From positions 10,978,434 through 11,042,433 of the forward strand of contig NC_053123.1 in assembly GCF_010015445.1 (NCBI RefSeq): 64,000 nucleotides of DNA, read 5' to 3'. The position numbers and the translations under genes are program-made. How positions within the stretch are numbered: the stretch's first letter is position 1; each line of letters begins with the position of its first letter. The DNA is from Perca fluviatilis. Lineage: Eukaryota > Chordata > Actinopteri > Perciformes > Percidae. Shown piece after piece: positions 1-11,984 of the stretch. A model generated the notes under the pieces. That model saw nothing but the letters and a program-made list of their open reading frames with translations, was not told the origin of the DNA and searched no databases.

Positions 1-600
1 GTGCCTTTGTGGTGCCTTTAGTAATGTGTAAAGACATTAGTGTGGCATTGATTTATTACTGTTGAAAGTGTTCTTGTGGAGCCTTTTTGTAATGTGTTTT
101 TATGTTCCTGTTCACCACTGTGTTGTAGTGTAATGCTTCTTTTGTCTGTTATATTATGTGCACTGTCACCACTGTAACTTTAAAAAGAAAAGAAAAAGAA
201 AAAATTAAACAAAACAAATCAATTTCCGCAACTCTATTCAAGCCGTGAATAGCTTTAGAGGCGAGAGGCAAATAATGGCCCTGCCTTGACCCATATTGAT
301 CTTTTTTTTGAAAGAGCTGTGATTTTATTGGTTTCTACAAACAGAACTTCTATTCACAGCAAAGCCATTCAAGCGGTCTTAAAGCACTCTAGGCTCAGGA
401 AGTTAATCAACTTCTCTTCAACACAGACACATCCCTTTTCAAAACTGAAATATATTAAACAACTCTATTACTCAACTCAACATGAATTACTTTACAAAGT
501 ATTACAATTATATGCTATCTAAAACGAAAGAAAGATAAGAGAGACAGAAAGGAGACAGAAGAAGACAGACAGAAATGATAACGTGTTGGCCCACTAGCGG
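1..600. other. Intronic/unclassified DNA
   Basis: AT-rich sequence downstream of exon O. An A-rich tract lies at 181-215 and a purine-rich GAGACAGAAAG run at 530-575. No exon with splice sites or recognisable domain was seen. A 78-codon open stretch at 286-522 has no recognisable features and is most likely chance. Confidence 0.5.
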
Positions 601-610
601 CTTGGTGCAG

Positions 611-1055
611 GTTCAGGAGTCCGGCAGTATACTATCTTGAATTTAAATTTAGTAAGTTCTGACTGCAGGTCTGGGTAGCGAATTCAATACTTTTTAGGCA
701 CCGGCCGAATTGCCTCCTTAGTATCGAGTATCGAAAAATGCCTTGCCATTCAATACCAAATTTCAATACCTCAGTGTCAGTGAGCCAATAAGCATGCAGC
801 ATGCTTCTACCAAGATCATGCTGGTGATTGGCTGTGTAACGTTACACGTCGTAGAGACAGGTAGGAAAACTTTACGCATAGAGACAGGGCTCACATAGAA
901 GGAGCTGAAAAATAAATAAAAAGATTTGTGCCGTAATGCGTAACGTTGTAATTTCTTTTTGTTTTAAATGGATTTCAGGAACTGGTAACAAAGTCACAGT
1001 ATTGGTATCGGTACCAGTACCAGTATTGAAATTTGTTTAACGATACCCAGCCCTA
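611..1055. mobile_element. hAT-like non-autonomous element
   Basis: The ends are imperfect inverted repeats: CAGGTCTGGGTAGCGAATTC near 667 and GATACCCAGCCCTA at 1042-1055 (reverse complement TAGGGCTGGGTATC). Near both ends is GGTACC/AATACC-rich sequence of the kind found in many teleost hAT-type MITEs. No transposase. No clear 8-bp target duplication; the true left end may be near 665. A related short piece lies at 50686-50760. Confidence 0.55.
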
Positions 1056-1059
1056 CATA

Positions 1060-1975
1060 ATGCAGGCAACTTTTGGGTTGTAACCATGCCAAGCCTGCAT
1101 GTGTGAACACACCAATTTTGATATTGACTGCACCATACTATTCCATAGTCCCCCGACCCTACATCCCAATACCCAAATGCTTTTAAGCCCTCACTCTTTA
1201 TAATGGTATAACAGGGTATATTAACTACAGGCATTAAAAGCAACAAAAGTAACCTAGTATTGTACCCTTATACCGTTAATTAACACTCCAGAAAACTCAA
1301 CCCATAAAAATGGAGAAACAGGCCAAATAGACACAGATACACTACATTGTAGTTCAGAGTCAGTGATTTAGATGATTTCTGGAGGTTGAAGTTTGAACCA
1401 CAGTCCCTTTACAACTTTAATTAAAAGAACTATTTGGTGCTCTGTTAAGTTAGAGCTACGTTGTAAACCAGCCATTTACAGTTACCAATTCAAAAGAAGT
1501 TCCTGGTCTCTCAGGTGTAATATTGGTGAAGTTTCCACTATCTGCTTTACTCCAATAATGTCAGTGTCCTAGTGTTTTTCCAATGTGTCCCTTCCCTTTT
1601 GTGGCCGTGTGTCCTGTCTTGTTCTTCCACCGTCAAGTCAATATTTGTCTGGAGCTGGGCAGAGCTGAGTCTGTCTCTGTGTCCTGTTCCTCAGACCCTG
1701 TCTCCAGCCATTTCCAACCTGCACTCACCACCTTCCAGGATTTTCGCCTACAGACACAATCTGCTCACCTCCACTCCAGTTAAGACATTGATTAAGACTG
1801 CCTCAGTCTTTTTGGCTTTTTGTTGAGTATTAAACTCTTTTGATTGTTCACATTTAAGTCACAGCTTTACAATCTTATTGTCTGCATTATGGGTCCAGCA
1901 TAGAACACTTGTTATGACAAATAATGCTTTTTTGACAGCACTATAAAGCTGAACATTTTGGTAAATTCAAGCTAC
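1060..1975. other. Intronic DNA, possible old retroelement tail
   Basis: 1572-1850 is pyrimidine-rich, with CCTGTTCCTCAGACCCTGTC-type sequence ending in ATTAAACTCTTTTGATTGTTCA. This resembles the 3' end of a retroelement, but I cannot assign a family. The rest shows nothing identifiable. Confidence 0.3.
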
Positions 1976-1976
1976 C

Positions 1977-2431
1977 ATGGCAATAGTCTTGCATTGCCAG
2001 ACCTTCCTCCACAGGGCTGCGGAGAAGGTTCTGGTGAGTCCACACAGCATTCTGGGATGGGTTTATTGTCATTTCTTTAAACCAATCATAATCGTCTTGG
2101 GCGGCACGGGCCATGGAGCCACGGTGCCGCTGCAAAATAGCCTCGGTAAGGAACTTGTTTTGGTGGAGCATGTGTACGTTCAAAGGTTGTTTTAGTCGTG
2201 CAACAGAAAACTCAGATTGGATGGATAGTCTAGCTAGCTGTCTGGATTTACACTGCAGAGATCTGAGGAGCAGTTAACCATAGTCCTCATAAATCCACCG
2301 GAGTTTAAAATGCCAACACAAAGAAAGCGGAAGGTAACGGACATCCGGCCTACATGAAAGACATGCAGCGGAATTTCCGGCTGCACCTGAACAATCCTGG
2401 AAGTGGAACGTCGTGGACATAGACTACCACG
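1977..2431. mobile_element. MITE family 1, copy 1
   Basis: Begins ATAGTCTTGCATTGCCAGACC and ends ACATAGACTACC, which read as weak inverted ends (TAGTCT/AGACTA). It holds the block AATCGTCTTGGGCGGCACGG and a CAGAGATCTGAGGAGCAGTT block. The second copy at 4131-4400 shares the left half (GCCAGACCT, AATCGTCTTGAGCTGCACTG, ACGGTGCC...TGCAAAAT). Open stretches in it are unlike any host protein. Confidence 0.6.
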
Positions 2432-2674
2432 CCAATAATCAATGCTTTCAAAAGCTTTGTCCATACTCAATTTGTGCTAACCCCTCTAAACTATAACAGG
2501 GATTGCTGTCCCGAGCGCAGACTAGCAAAGATGGAACCACCGATCAGCACCATTGATAAATGATGAAAAATTGCCTTGCACATATTCCCAATCGAGCCAG
2601 ACAAATGAATAGTCACACAGATGGATACATAGACCAGCAGTGAGAGAGAGACTGTCATGCATCTGGAGACTTAC

Positions 2675-2800
2675 AGGCCATAGGCAGAGTTGATGTCGAG
2701 GCTGGTGATTTGTTGTGGAGGTTCTCCATCTGCCCACAGCAGCTGGACAACCAGCTCTGCCTGGTAGCCAGGAGGGACCCGAACCATCCTGTCCTTCACC
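2675..2800 (-). CDS. stxbp5l: stxbp5l exon O (last exon in window)
   Basis: 126 nt. Acceptor TATGTCTGCTTCAG, donor CT|GTAAGT. G completes Lys, then it reads VKDRMVRVPPGYQAELVVQL, then LWADGEPPQQITSLDINSAY, then G and CT of Leu. Human STXBP5L has RMPPGYQAELVIQLVWVDGEPPQQITSL. The next exon, expected to start VAFGNCNG, was not found between 1 and 2674, so the gene continues past the left edge. Confidence 0.94.
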
Positions 2801-3301
2801 CTGAAGCAGACATAAAGAAAAGGAGTTTAGAGTACTGTGTAATATACATACAGCACTTAGTAAGAAAGAGACACGTAAACATGTTTCCTTCCCTCGTGAA
2901 AATTCAACGGAAAAGTGTCAATAACTAACGGTTATGCCCCAAAACACGGTGGTGAGTTCACAGTGACCTTGATCTTTGACATCCACAATCTAATCAGTTT
3001 ATCCTCAAGTCTGAGTGGACGTTTGTGACAAATCGGAAATAATTCATAATGCCTACTGAATTATTTCTTGACAGGGGAGGGTCATTGTTCTCCTGTTTCA
3101 AGGTTGATTGCTTTTCTATTTGATACAAATATTCAGTTTGGTAACAAACGACGAAGACAGAGTGTCTGCATCACTAGCTACTTGTTCTACTGATATTTTT
3201 AATAAACAATTCCTAGCATACTGCAAGACCAAAAGGATATATTAAAACAGATATTAGTTATTTGTTGCACAGAAACTATGATGTGTGTGAGGAGATCTTA
3301 C

Positions 3302-3477
3302 TTAAGGCAGGGATTGCTGTCTTTGTTACCCTCAGTTGTCCCACTGCCGGGGCTAGCTGCGTGTTGGTGGTGGGGTTGTGGTGAGTGGGAGCCGGACTCT
3401 GTGAAGCAGGGATTGTTTTCATTCTCTGATGGAGAGATGACATCCTCCGCCTCACACTGTAAGCGCACCTCTAGTGA
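3302..3477 (-). CDS. stxbp5l: stxbp5l exon N (variable linker)
   Basis: 176 nt. Acceptor CATCCTCAG, donor AA|GTAAGA. Reads SLEVRLQCEAEDVISPSENE, then a low-complexity linker rich in Ser, His, Pro and Gly, then KDSNPCL. Both ends match tomosyn (SLEVRLQ; SIPCLN in human) but the middle has diverged, consistent with a surface loop between propeller strands. In brain tomosyns nearby linkers are alternatively spliced and phosphorylated; I see no direct sign of that here. Confidence 0.92.
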
Positions 3478-3825
3478 CTGAGGATGACACAGATACAAAA
3501 ATATGGATTCATCTATCTACCATAGTAGCGAACTAGTCACAATAACTACATTCAATCCTGTTAGAGTAGAAATACAGTGAACTACATCCAAATGAATTTG
3601 TGTTATGCAGATGCAGGTTTCCCAACAATGTTGGATAGGCATGAGCAGAATTTCCATTAGATCTTCCTGTAAAAAACACAAAGCTCGGTTCATATCATAT
3701 TTCTAAAAGACAGTCACTTAAGACTTCAGAGCTGGAGTTTGTTAAAATTACATTGGACGCTACTTACATTCCTTATAAACGCACCAGGATGTCACTCCTT
3801 TTAATTTGATTGTCATCTCACTCAC

Positions 3826-4040
3826 CACTATCTGAGTGTTGGCATCATATTTGCTGAAGCGATACAGGATGATGTGGGCTGAGATGCCAACCACACAGAA
3901 GATGCGACTCTGGGGGCACCAGCTGACCATCTGAATAGCAAAGGGGTCATCCTCCACCAAATCGGCCGCCCTGCCCTCACTTGGCTTTGGCTTCTCAAAC
4001 GCTTTGGAGGTCTTCAGCTTGTACAACATCTGTAGTGTGA
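3826..4040 (-). CDS. stxbp5l: stxbp5l exon M
   Basis: 215 nt. Acceptor TTTTTCTAACCAG, donor GTG|GTGAGT. TC completes Ile, then it reads TLQMLYKLKTSKAFEKPKPS, then EGRAADLVEDDPFAIQMVSW, then CPQSRIFCVVGISAHIILYR, then FSKYDANTQIV. A second acceptor-like CAG just before ATG at 4029 would lose ITLQ and break the frame with exon L, so 4040 was chosen. DPFAIQM and SRIFCV favour STXBP5L. The charged KPKPSEGRAADLVE loop differs from the human one. Confidence 0.95.
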
Positions 4041-4130
4041 CTGGTTAGAAAAATGGTTAATTTTGGTGAAAATATTGTAAATGCAAAATCTACTGTAAAT
4101 GCATATGTAAATGCCCTTTCAACAGTGGTA

Positions 4131-4400
4131 TCACAAGGCAATTAGTGTCACATTGCCAGACCTATCTCCACAGTGCTGTGTCAGCGCTGGAGAATAGTCT
4201 GGCTGAACAATTAAACATTCTGGTATACATCGTTTGTATTTCCTTGAAACAATCCCAATCGTCTTGAGCTGCACTGAGCCCCAGATGCATGACGGTGCCT
4301 TTGCAAAATTGATAGTGAAAGAGACCAGCCGGACGGCAGACTTTATACCCACACTGTACATCTGGTAGCAGGACTTCTAAGCAATCAATATATAGCAAGA
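4131..4400. mobile_element. MITE family 1, copy 2 (truncated)
   Basis: Shares CATTGCCAGACCT, the AATCGTCTTG block and the GACGGTGCC...GCAAAAT block with 1977-2431, in the same orientation, but diverges and stops before the right half. It sits in the short intron between exons L and M. Confidence 0.55.
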
Positions 4401-4758
4401 ACGTTAAGCCTAGGCAGATATGATGCAATGCAAGTAAATGTCATTCACATACCACAGCTGTCAATAAAATTCTTTTCTAAGATTTTGAGAAAACAACACA
4501 TTTTCATGCTGGGTTTTTAGTGTTTAGCCATCTGTAAGTGTTACAATGGGCCAAGTCCCTTATTTGGTGTAGAGCATCTAATATGACAATGGTGCTTTTA
4601 ATTTGCTCTGAGCTCAGAGCCCATGGCAAATCACCAACCATGAAATTCATGAAAAAATATTGCTTATTCAAGCAAGCTTTGTAACAAAAGCCTGAGGTGA
4701 ACAAAATGTATCACTTCAATATAGCTCATGAAGACAGAAAAGCTTGGAGTGGACTTAC

Positions 4759-4799
4759 TTGCTGATGCGTCCCAAAACTTAATTGATCCGTCAGCATGT
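4759..4799 (-). CDS. stxbp5l: stxbp5l exon L (41-nt small exon)
   Basis: 41 nt. Acceptor TTTCTCTTTGTTCAG, donor A|GTAAGT. A completes Gly, then it reads HADGSIKFWDASA; one base remains for Ile. HADGSIKFWDASA is an exact WD40 strand of tomosyns. It is too short to appear as a conventional open reading frame and was found from the expected continuation between ITG and ITLQMLYKLK. Confidence 0.94.
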
Positions 4800-5069
4800 C
4801 TGAACAAAGAGAAAGATTAGTTATTTTTCTATTAGGCAAAATAAGCGTGCTTAATTACTCCAAGAATGGATCAGGAAATGAAGGGAAAATGCTGGTCCTT
4901 TACTTTAACGCCACAAATTCCCAACTGTAATAAACGTTACAGCTACCTGGATCTTAAAAATTGTGCAGTGACTATTACTGATTTTAAATCCTAACAGCTT
5001 GGGTTAATGGTAACCATGTGTTTGGCCTTTATGTACCTTCAAATATTGCTGTCAATGTTTCTGACTTAC

Positions 5070-5137
5070 CCTGTGATAATGATCTCTGGGTAAGTGTGGG
5101 AGCCTAAAGTCCATGTTCCTCCCCCGACTGGCCACTC
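5070..5137 (-). CDS. stxbp5l: stxbp5l exon K
   Basis: 68 nt. Acceptor CATGTCAG, donor GG|GTAAGT. Reads EWPVGGGTWTLGSHTYPEII and IT, then the first two bases of Gly. It aligns with human EWPISGGAWNLGAQTYPEIIITG. The acceptor's polypyrimidine tract is weak to the eye, with AACCATGTCAG just upstream. Confidence 0.92.
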
Positions 5138-5561
5138 CTGACATGGTTAAAGTGTCAGACATGACATGGTTAAAGAGTGATTATTTAAAAAAATGTAAAG
5201 AAAATAAAATAAAATCACATAATCTATTCTAACACACAGACTTGGACTGTACTGATTAAAATGACTCATATGTTAATAATAACCCATAATTTGTTTCAAG
5301 TTTATAGCAGCTAATTATATTGTAAGTTACACCATTTTACTTCACTTTTTCATTTTATTTTTTTAAGAGTTTACCGAAATCATTCTAAACATCACTAACA
5401 AGATTTTTAGATTATTTATTTTTTACTTGCATTCAATTCTACTTGCTCAAATATCACAAGTAAAAATAATTAACAAACAAGATTTAAACTGGCAAAACAA
5501 AACGACAAATACATACAATGCAAAAGGCAGGTATTCCTCCCTCATATTTTCCCTCTCTTAC

Positions 5562-5709
5562 CTTTTGGCTGTAGCCGGTTTTCTTGTGTTTAACTCCTAT
5601 CGAGTAGAGGATGGGGATAATGTCGGGCGGACAGTCTGCAAAATAGGCTGTGCAGGTAACTGGAGACTCATGGATGTCCATGGGGTAAGGATTCTCAAAG
5701 ACAGGGTAG
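5562..5709 (-). CDS. stxbp5l: stxbp5l exon J
   Basis: 148 nt. Acceptor GTATCTTGCAG, donor AAG|GTAAGA. C completes Asn, then it reads YPVFENPYPMDIHESPVTCT, then AYFADCPPDIIPILYSIGVK, then HKKTGYSQK. The cysteine-containing block CTAYFADCPPD and SIGVKHKK are diagnostic for STXBP5L against STXBP5. Ends in phase 0 directly before EWP of exon K. Confidence 0.96.
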
Positions 5710-6706
5710 CTGCAAGATACATATGATGATGCATATGATATGGTATAGTATAATGTATGCCACTATGGCAAAACGGACAGAAAGGACACTTGATCTGTTT
5801 ACACGTACTCTATATTTTCTGTAAATTCAATGAAATCACAAAATTAACCATTAAGGTTGCACACTTTATCTACCTTGAAAAATGTAATTACAAGGGGAAC
5901 TGAATTACAGGATCAGCATTACTAAGCATTATCTATACTCTGCCTCACTGGCATTATCACATATATAATAAGACTGCAGGTGAGGTAAAAATGGCACTGC
6001 TATGTGCCTGCATGAAAATATTGCTGAAAGATTTACAGGAGTGCTACTGTACCGATGTATACATTACAAATACTAATTAGTCCTTGATCAGTAAACTTTA
6101 TGAACATGAGTGTAATGGTGCACTGTGTATCAGCTATCAAATCTATACCCTCTAGGTGCAAGCCACTGACATATTTAAACTACATTAAGCCTTATCAGGA
6201 TAATGGATTTAATTAGATAACCTAATTAACTAGGCAACCTAATTTAAAACCATAAATCCTACTTTATGAAGGCCTAATTTATAGTGTGTTGCTGCTATTC
6301 AAATGCATCCCCTGGCCTTAGGTGTTAATCTGTCACAACTGCACAACATCAGCACCTTTCACCTTCACTTTCATTCCTTCTAATAGTGATAACAAGTCAA
6401 TTTAACTGGAGTGGTAGCATTTTTCCCCCAAGAGCAATGTGACATGTCTTTATCCAAAGGACAATAACAGACCCCCTCTTCTCCCTGAAGTATAGATACA
6501 TGTGACAATGGTTAGATCTCGAACTCTTTCATTGCATTAGACTGTGACAGGATCTGGCTTATGGATGAAAGGTATAAGTAGTGTTTTCCCCTGGTGTGAT
6601 GTCATGGGTGATATCATCTAATGTCAAAAGTTGACATGTGATGATGGGAGTCTTATAGTCACATGCAGCTCAGCAGCTGGAAGGTGCGTTTATGTGAAGC
6701 ACATAC
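5710..6706. other. Intron J/I, nothing identified
   Basis: AT-rich intron of about 1 kb between exons I and J. No repeat family, RNA gene or extra exon recognised. Confidence 0.5.
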
Positions 6707-6779
6707 TTGCTCTGTGTCAGATCCACCACGATTAAGTCCTTCTCCAAAAGCACCACCACTGCGTAAGGCTCCTGGACCT
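6707..6779 (-). CDS. stxbp5l: stxbp5l exon I
   Basis: 73 nt. Acceptor TATCTTACAG, donor AA|GTATGT. AG completes Glu, then it reads VQEPYAVVVLLEKDLIVVDL and TQS, with AA beginning Asn. Human STXBP5L has FQEPYAVVVLLEKDLIVVDLTQSN. EPYAVVVLLEKDL is near invariant in tomosyns. Confidence 0.95.
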
Positions 6780-7571
6780 CTGTAAGATACACAGCCAAAC
6801 TGCTTAATCCATATTTACATCAGTTACAACCAAAAATAAAAAGACCTTTTAATGTTCTGAGGATAATATTTCATTCATCTAAAGCCAAGAGGGCACCCGA
6901 GAAAAAGGTCCAACCCAAACATAACTCGTGTTGTGCCTCTAATCAAAATTCTCAATTGAAAAAAGGATGATTACATTAAAGTCCAATTTCACAGACACAT
7001 TCACAGTTGCTGAATTGCTCAGGTTTGTTTGACAACACTGGCTGCTGTTTTTAAGAAATTTACAGAATCCTCCATCCTGTGAAAAATATTTAACCTGCTG
7101 CAACAAAACATTTTAAAATCTATTTTCTGAGCAGAATAGGTTTCATCTAATGGAGGACAGAACAGTCTTTGAGGACTCTCAACTTTTCTAATAAAAGACT
7201 TGTGTAATGTTTAAGGAAACAGTGTTGTATTTGTGACCTAGTTGCAATTAAAAGATTACATAAGAGGCACACCTAGGGCTAACTGTTCTCACTGCGTATA
7301 ACACATTCACCGCATCTTTCTTCTTATTAGATGTGGAATTCTGACTTTTTTGTTCTTTTGGTCTGTGCATTGATTTTTTTAAAGTACTTTTTCAATGCCT
7401 AAGGCAAGGCAAACAGATTCCACTCCATCTCAATGTTATGTCTGCAGAAAACTCAGAAACTATATTTAAAAAAAAGAAGTCTTTGTGTGTGACTTTTCAA
7501 ACCATTAATACCACTCAGCTGAATCCAGAAACTATGACACTGGTTTCGTCATTGTCTTTATATGCACTCAC

Positions 7572-7726
7572 CGTTGTTGTAAGGAGTCTCACAGAGTGCC
7601 ATGAACTCTACAATAGGATAGTCCATCTCCAGCACAGTGATGGCCTTGCCATGCATGATGGTTAACGTTGGCCGCCGCCCTGCCTTGTCATATGAAAGAC
7701 CGCCAGAGAAGATAAAAAAAGGCTCG
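7572..7726 (-). CDS. stxbp5l: stxbp5l exon H (LLGL domain)
   Basis: 155 nt. Acceptor CCCTCCACAACAG, donor G|GTGAGTG. Reads EPFFIFSGGLSYDKAGRRPT, then LTIMHGKAITVLEMDYPIVE, then FMALCETPYNN. This is the core of the Lgl-homology domain; SGGLSYD and MHGK...VLEMD are family hallmarks, and KAITVLEMD points to STXBP5L. It starts with one base finishing Ser and ends after G of a Glu codon. Confidence 0.96.
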
Positions 7727-8217
7727 CTGTTGTGGAGGGAGAACAGGAATGGATGAATTAATAAATCAAACAAACAGTTAAATCATTATAAGACATGTAT
7801 GTAGCTTACAAACTATAAGCCACTGACCAGATACAATTAATTAGTGAAAAAATGAATGAATAAAATCTATATGTACATATAAATCAAACATTTTGTTTGG
7901 CAATTCCCGAATGTATTGATTTAAAACTCCATTACAATTAACATGTGCAATTTCATATACCACTTCCAATGAGCACATATTAAGGGGCTACAATCATAAA
8001 ATAACATTTTATCAAAAACATAAACCTTTTTTGTTTCTGATGGTTGCTTTCAACTATAACAAAGTGTCATTAGCAACCTTCTTGTTAATTCACTACATGA
8101 TGAAATAACCACAGGATAAATCTCCCCATGATTGTATTCAAATCATAATTCAGTGTAATCAGGAAACTTAATTAAATCAGACGATATGGATCTTAATATT
8201 GCTTAAAAAGCAGATAC

Positions 8218-8293
8218 CTGTTCCTTGAGGTCTTGTACTCCACTTTAAGTATGGGTTTACATGACTCCTTTCTCCCATCCTTCTGTATCTTTC
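8218..8293 (-). CDS. stxbp5l: stxbp5l exon G
   Basis: 76 nt. Acceptor CTCTAATGTAG, donor AG|GTATCT. After GA, which completes Gly, it reads KIQKDGRKESCKPILKVEYK and TSRN, and ends with two bases of Ser. ESCKPILKVEYKT is the start of the Lgl-homology (LLGL) domain in tomosyns. The basic KIQKDGRK stretch corresponds to the loop KSQREGRKS in human STXBP5L. Confidence 0.93.
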
Positions 8294-11200
8294 CTACATT
8301 AGAGGAAATAGCAAAAGAGTGGACAACATTTCAAGACAATAGCACAATCAAAGTAAACATCTTGAGCAGGTTACTTTCTGTATAACATTAGACTGGTGTC
8401 AGCTCCTCTTGTTTGACAATTCAATTTATTAAATCATAAGCACACTGTAGCACATGTTTCAAATACCCGCAACAGAAAAGAATGCAAAGGTAAATTGCCA
8501 CCTGAAACGTTGCTGAAAATTGCAAAATCATAGTTAAGTTATACAAATAATGGTCAATGGCCTTGAAGAGCAAAGCACTGCCAGATTAAAAAAGCACAAC
8601 ATTTTATACAATGAACCAACGAAAGAGAATGAATGTGAATATTAGTATACAACTATCATTGTATGTTTTGTTAACCTTTACTTCCCTCATGCTATTCATT
8701 TTATTTAGCATAATATACTCCATACCTGCTTTATTCAATAGATGAATGAAACACTTCAAGCTCACAACCCTTTTTCTCCACAGCTGTAAGTAGTAATAGC
8801 TACTAATATGTCTCTTTATTAAACTGACAATGGCATAGTTCCAGCACTAGAACTCTACTTGGAAAATAATAAGTGCTGTAGTTACTACTTTCCACTTCAT
8901 TTTCTTACTTTGTACTGGGTTTCCAATTTTTCTTTTTAGGAACCGGAAGACCATTGTCAGAGTTACTGCATAACAGAGTTATTTTTCTCCTGCTTCACAT
9001 ATTGAAATTGTCATGTTTTCGATATAAAGAAGAAGTCTCAGCTGAAAGGCAGTGGAACCTTGGGTTTGACCTCATTGGCAAAGTGCTCCGAACAAAAGCC
9101 TTTCTAAATAAAAAATGAAGTAAACATGAAAGAAATAGAATTTCTTAACTGTGAGACTTGGAAAATGGAACACAACAATTTCAAATACTGCCCTAAAGAT
9201 AGATCATATACAACTTATGAAGAAATAAAAAAGCATGTCTTTAATAATTCTACTAACCACCTGTGATGCATCACCATCATTAGCATTCATATACTGTATG
9301 TACTTCTTTTACAGCTTCAAATTATTATTTTTTACTGTATTTCTCAACACAATTGAAGGTTATGTTTCAATAAAAGCAGATATTTTGGCTCTGTGATTAA
9401 TGAAAATATGTAACAGTGAAAACTTTGCAGACATATTAAGAATAAATATTTGTTAGCAATAAAAAGTTTTGTCATTATGTAACACAATGTGGGCGCCATG
9501 TGATTTCAGGTGCTTTTAAGTTGTTTACACATTGCTTCTCATGCACAAACTCTATCAGGCAGCCGAAGCTCTGGGTAACAGTGACTTATCGTCACTGATA
9601 AGGCTCAAAGGCACAGGATTACACACTGAAATGTCAAAGCAGCAGCAAGGACAGAGAGAAGGGAATAGCAGAGAAATAACAGTGAATGGAAAGCCTCTTG
9701 GTAATGCTTTGATATGGGTCGAACCCACAGCTGTATAAAGACACATAACATGTGTCAAGGTAACAATGCATGTATTGTTACATCTACTTTTTACTATATA
9801 ATATGACATCTGAACCTAAAATCATAATTGTCTACGTTTGCAGAGATAAAATCATAATGACTAACTGCGAGACAGGATGACCAACTCATTTATAGTTGAT
9901 TCCAATCTCACCTCATGAACATTATACTGTAGTTTTATATTGACAATTTCTGTGCACCCTGTCTGTTATCTCTCACTGTGTTTTTGTTATCCTATTTTTT
10001 CACGTTTCTGTTCAATCAGTTGTCTTTCCTCTTAAAATAAATGGATTTGTTTCCTTTTCTGCTCTCTCTGTCTCCCGTGTTCTTCACTTCAGGTTATAAG
10101 GCGGTCCACATTCATTTGTGCAAGCACTAGCTCAAACAACTATTTGTTCATTTGTCTCTCAAGGACACAAATAAACCTTGACTGCTGTGTTCCAATACCG
10201 ACCCAAAGTGCATATTAAAACTAAAGTTACACAGTATACACAGTACCTCCTACACTGCAAGTTGGGTTGACATGGATCCCAGAGCATACAGTATGTCCAG
10301 CTGGTCTTGGACTATAGATTTGCCTGCAGTAACAACTTCATTGCCATGCCAGATAGTGAACAAATTTGGATTACTTTCTGGTGCAGGCTGTTCCATTTCT
10401 ATCAAATACGTTCAAGTCACATAGCATAGACACAGTTATACAATTTGACTTGGCTGCTCTCTCCTACAGTAACAGGGCATAGAACATAAAATAGATCATT
10501 TCCACAGTCCTTTTCATACAGTTTTCTGGTTTCATTTGGAACCAACAATACTATACTACGTATAGGCTATACTTATGTACACTCATATCTAACTTTGATT
10601 GGTACACACCCTATCTCTGGTTAGGTTATTATACTGCAAAATGCTGGAAATTACAGACATGTTGAGCATACATCACTGTATGCTGACTCATTAAATTTAG
10701 ATTACAAATAATAATAATGCTGCTGATTTAGTGTCATGATGTAAACAAAAATGGAAATGTTACTGTAAGTATATAATACATAAAGGCTTTTCTGTACATA
10801 GCTAACTTGTCAGAGTTAGTGGTAATACAATTATTCTATGTTGTCAGTGAAGCGCTCCTACAGCAGGTTCAGAGCAAAGTGGACAGCAGGTCTTATTATA
10901 GCTCAGAGAAAGATATCTGAACACAACAGATAGCACTACCAGTGACAGCAGCATCCAGCAAGCAAAGCGAACGCAACGGTACAAAGTGAATGTGAGCACT
11001 GAGACATTTACACGAGGATGGCAAATCACCACATATGTGATTGGTTTGGTAGTGTGATGATTGGCTGACAGTGGAAGAATCAGCTCATTCATCTATTTTG
11101 GAACAGAATAAGTACATTTATTTACTACTAGAACACAGGGAGACTGCTTCATTTCAAGGAGATGACATGTTTACTGTTCTTCTACATCTAGTGATGTTCA

Positions 11201-11700
11201 GCTCCCTCTGCCCGCTTCTTTCCCCTTCCTTTTATTCTCGCTCTGTGTATAACCAAATATCTGACAAATACCTGGCACATAAACAATCTGGTGGCATTTA
11301 ACCACATCTTCAGGCCTGTTGCCCTGTCCCTATTAATCATTCCTCTTGCCTTCCTGTTGCGTGATGTTGCTTGTGATCACAGACTACAGCAAGGGGCTGC
11401 TTATCTGACAAGGTCAGCATGCCCTGACAGTGCACAAACTACAGCAGAGTAGGAGAGAAGCAGAAAGAGGACTAGTCAGAGCGCGTATAATCGATGACAT
11501 GTGGTGAAAAATTCATCCAACAAAACCAGTGTGAGGTATTGTTATCTAACAGCCAAATAAAGTAAAGTGGCAATGACAAACATCACATATCACAATGCAC
11601 ATCAGGCATTCTAAATGTGCAGACACTGTGGAAGTAAAGTAAATCTGTTTCATCAGATTTAGAAATTAAAAAGCCATTGATGCATTGAAATTATGTACCT
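8294..11700. other. Intron G/F, left part, nothing firm
   Basis: AT-rich intron. 9532-9738 has a 68-codon plus-strand open stretch with no recognisable domain or splice logic. 10850-11080 is somewhat richer in CpG. No conserved coding pattern seen on either strand. Confidence 0.4.
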
Positions 11701-11839
11701 GAATTTTTTGCCTCTGAATTTCACTGAAATTTTAGACAACTGATTTTCACCTTTCATATTTTTCTAAGGTCATAAATTCAGAATAAAAAATTCAACGTAA
11801 AAAAAATCAATATACCAAATTCAGATGCAAAATACAATG

Positions 11840-11915
11840 TATAAAATTCAACTATTATATTTTCAACTTGCTAAAATTCAACTATTATATTTTCAACTTG
11901 CTAAAATTCAACAGG
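11840..11915. repeat. 30-bp perfect tandem duplication in an AATTCAAC-rich tract
   Basis: Positions 11851-11880 are repeated exactly at 11881-11910 (unit ACTATTATATTTTCAACTTG plus CTAAAATTCA). The surrounding 11700-11960 is rich in AAATTCA words on one strand, which suggests a degenerate repeat. Confidence 0.8.
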
Positions 11916-11984
11916 CCAAATTCAGCTACAAAATGTAATGTTTCAAATTTAGTGTTAACATCCGGGAACACGAGCTTGCTACCA

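Noticed and set aside
1941..2470. Overlapping 72-80 codon frames on both strands
   Set aside because: They lie in a MITE whose second copy at 4131 does not preserve the frames.
2522..2737. 71-codon minus-strand frame overlapping exon O
   Set aside because: Wrong frame of the real exon; the true frame reads RVPPGYQAELVVQL.
4030..4032. Acceptor directly before ATG at 4029 for exon M
   Set aside because: It would drop ITLQ and break phase with exon L. The acceptor at 4042-4041 restores the family sequence.
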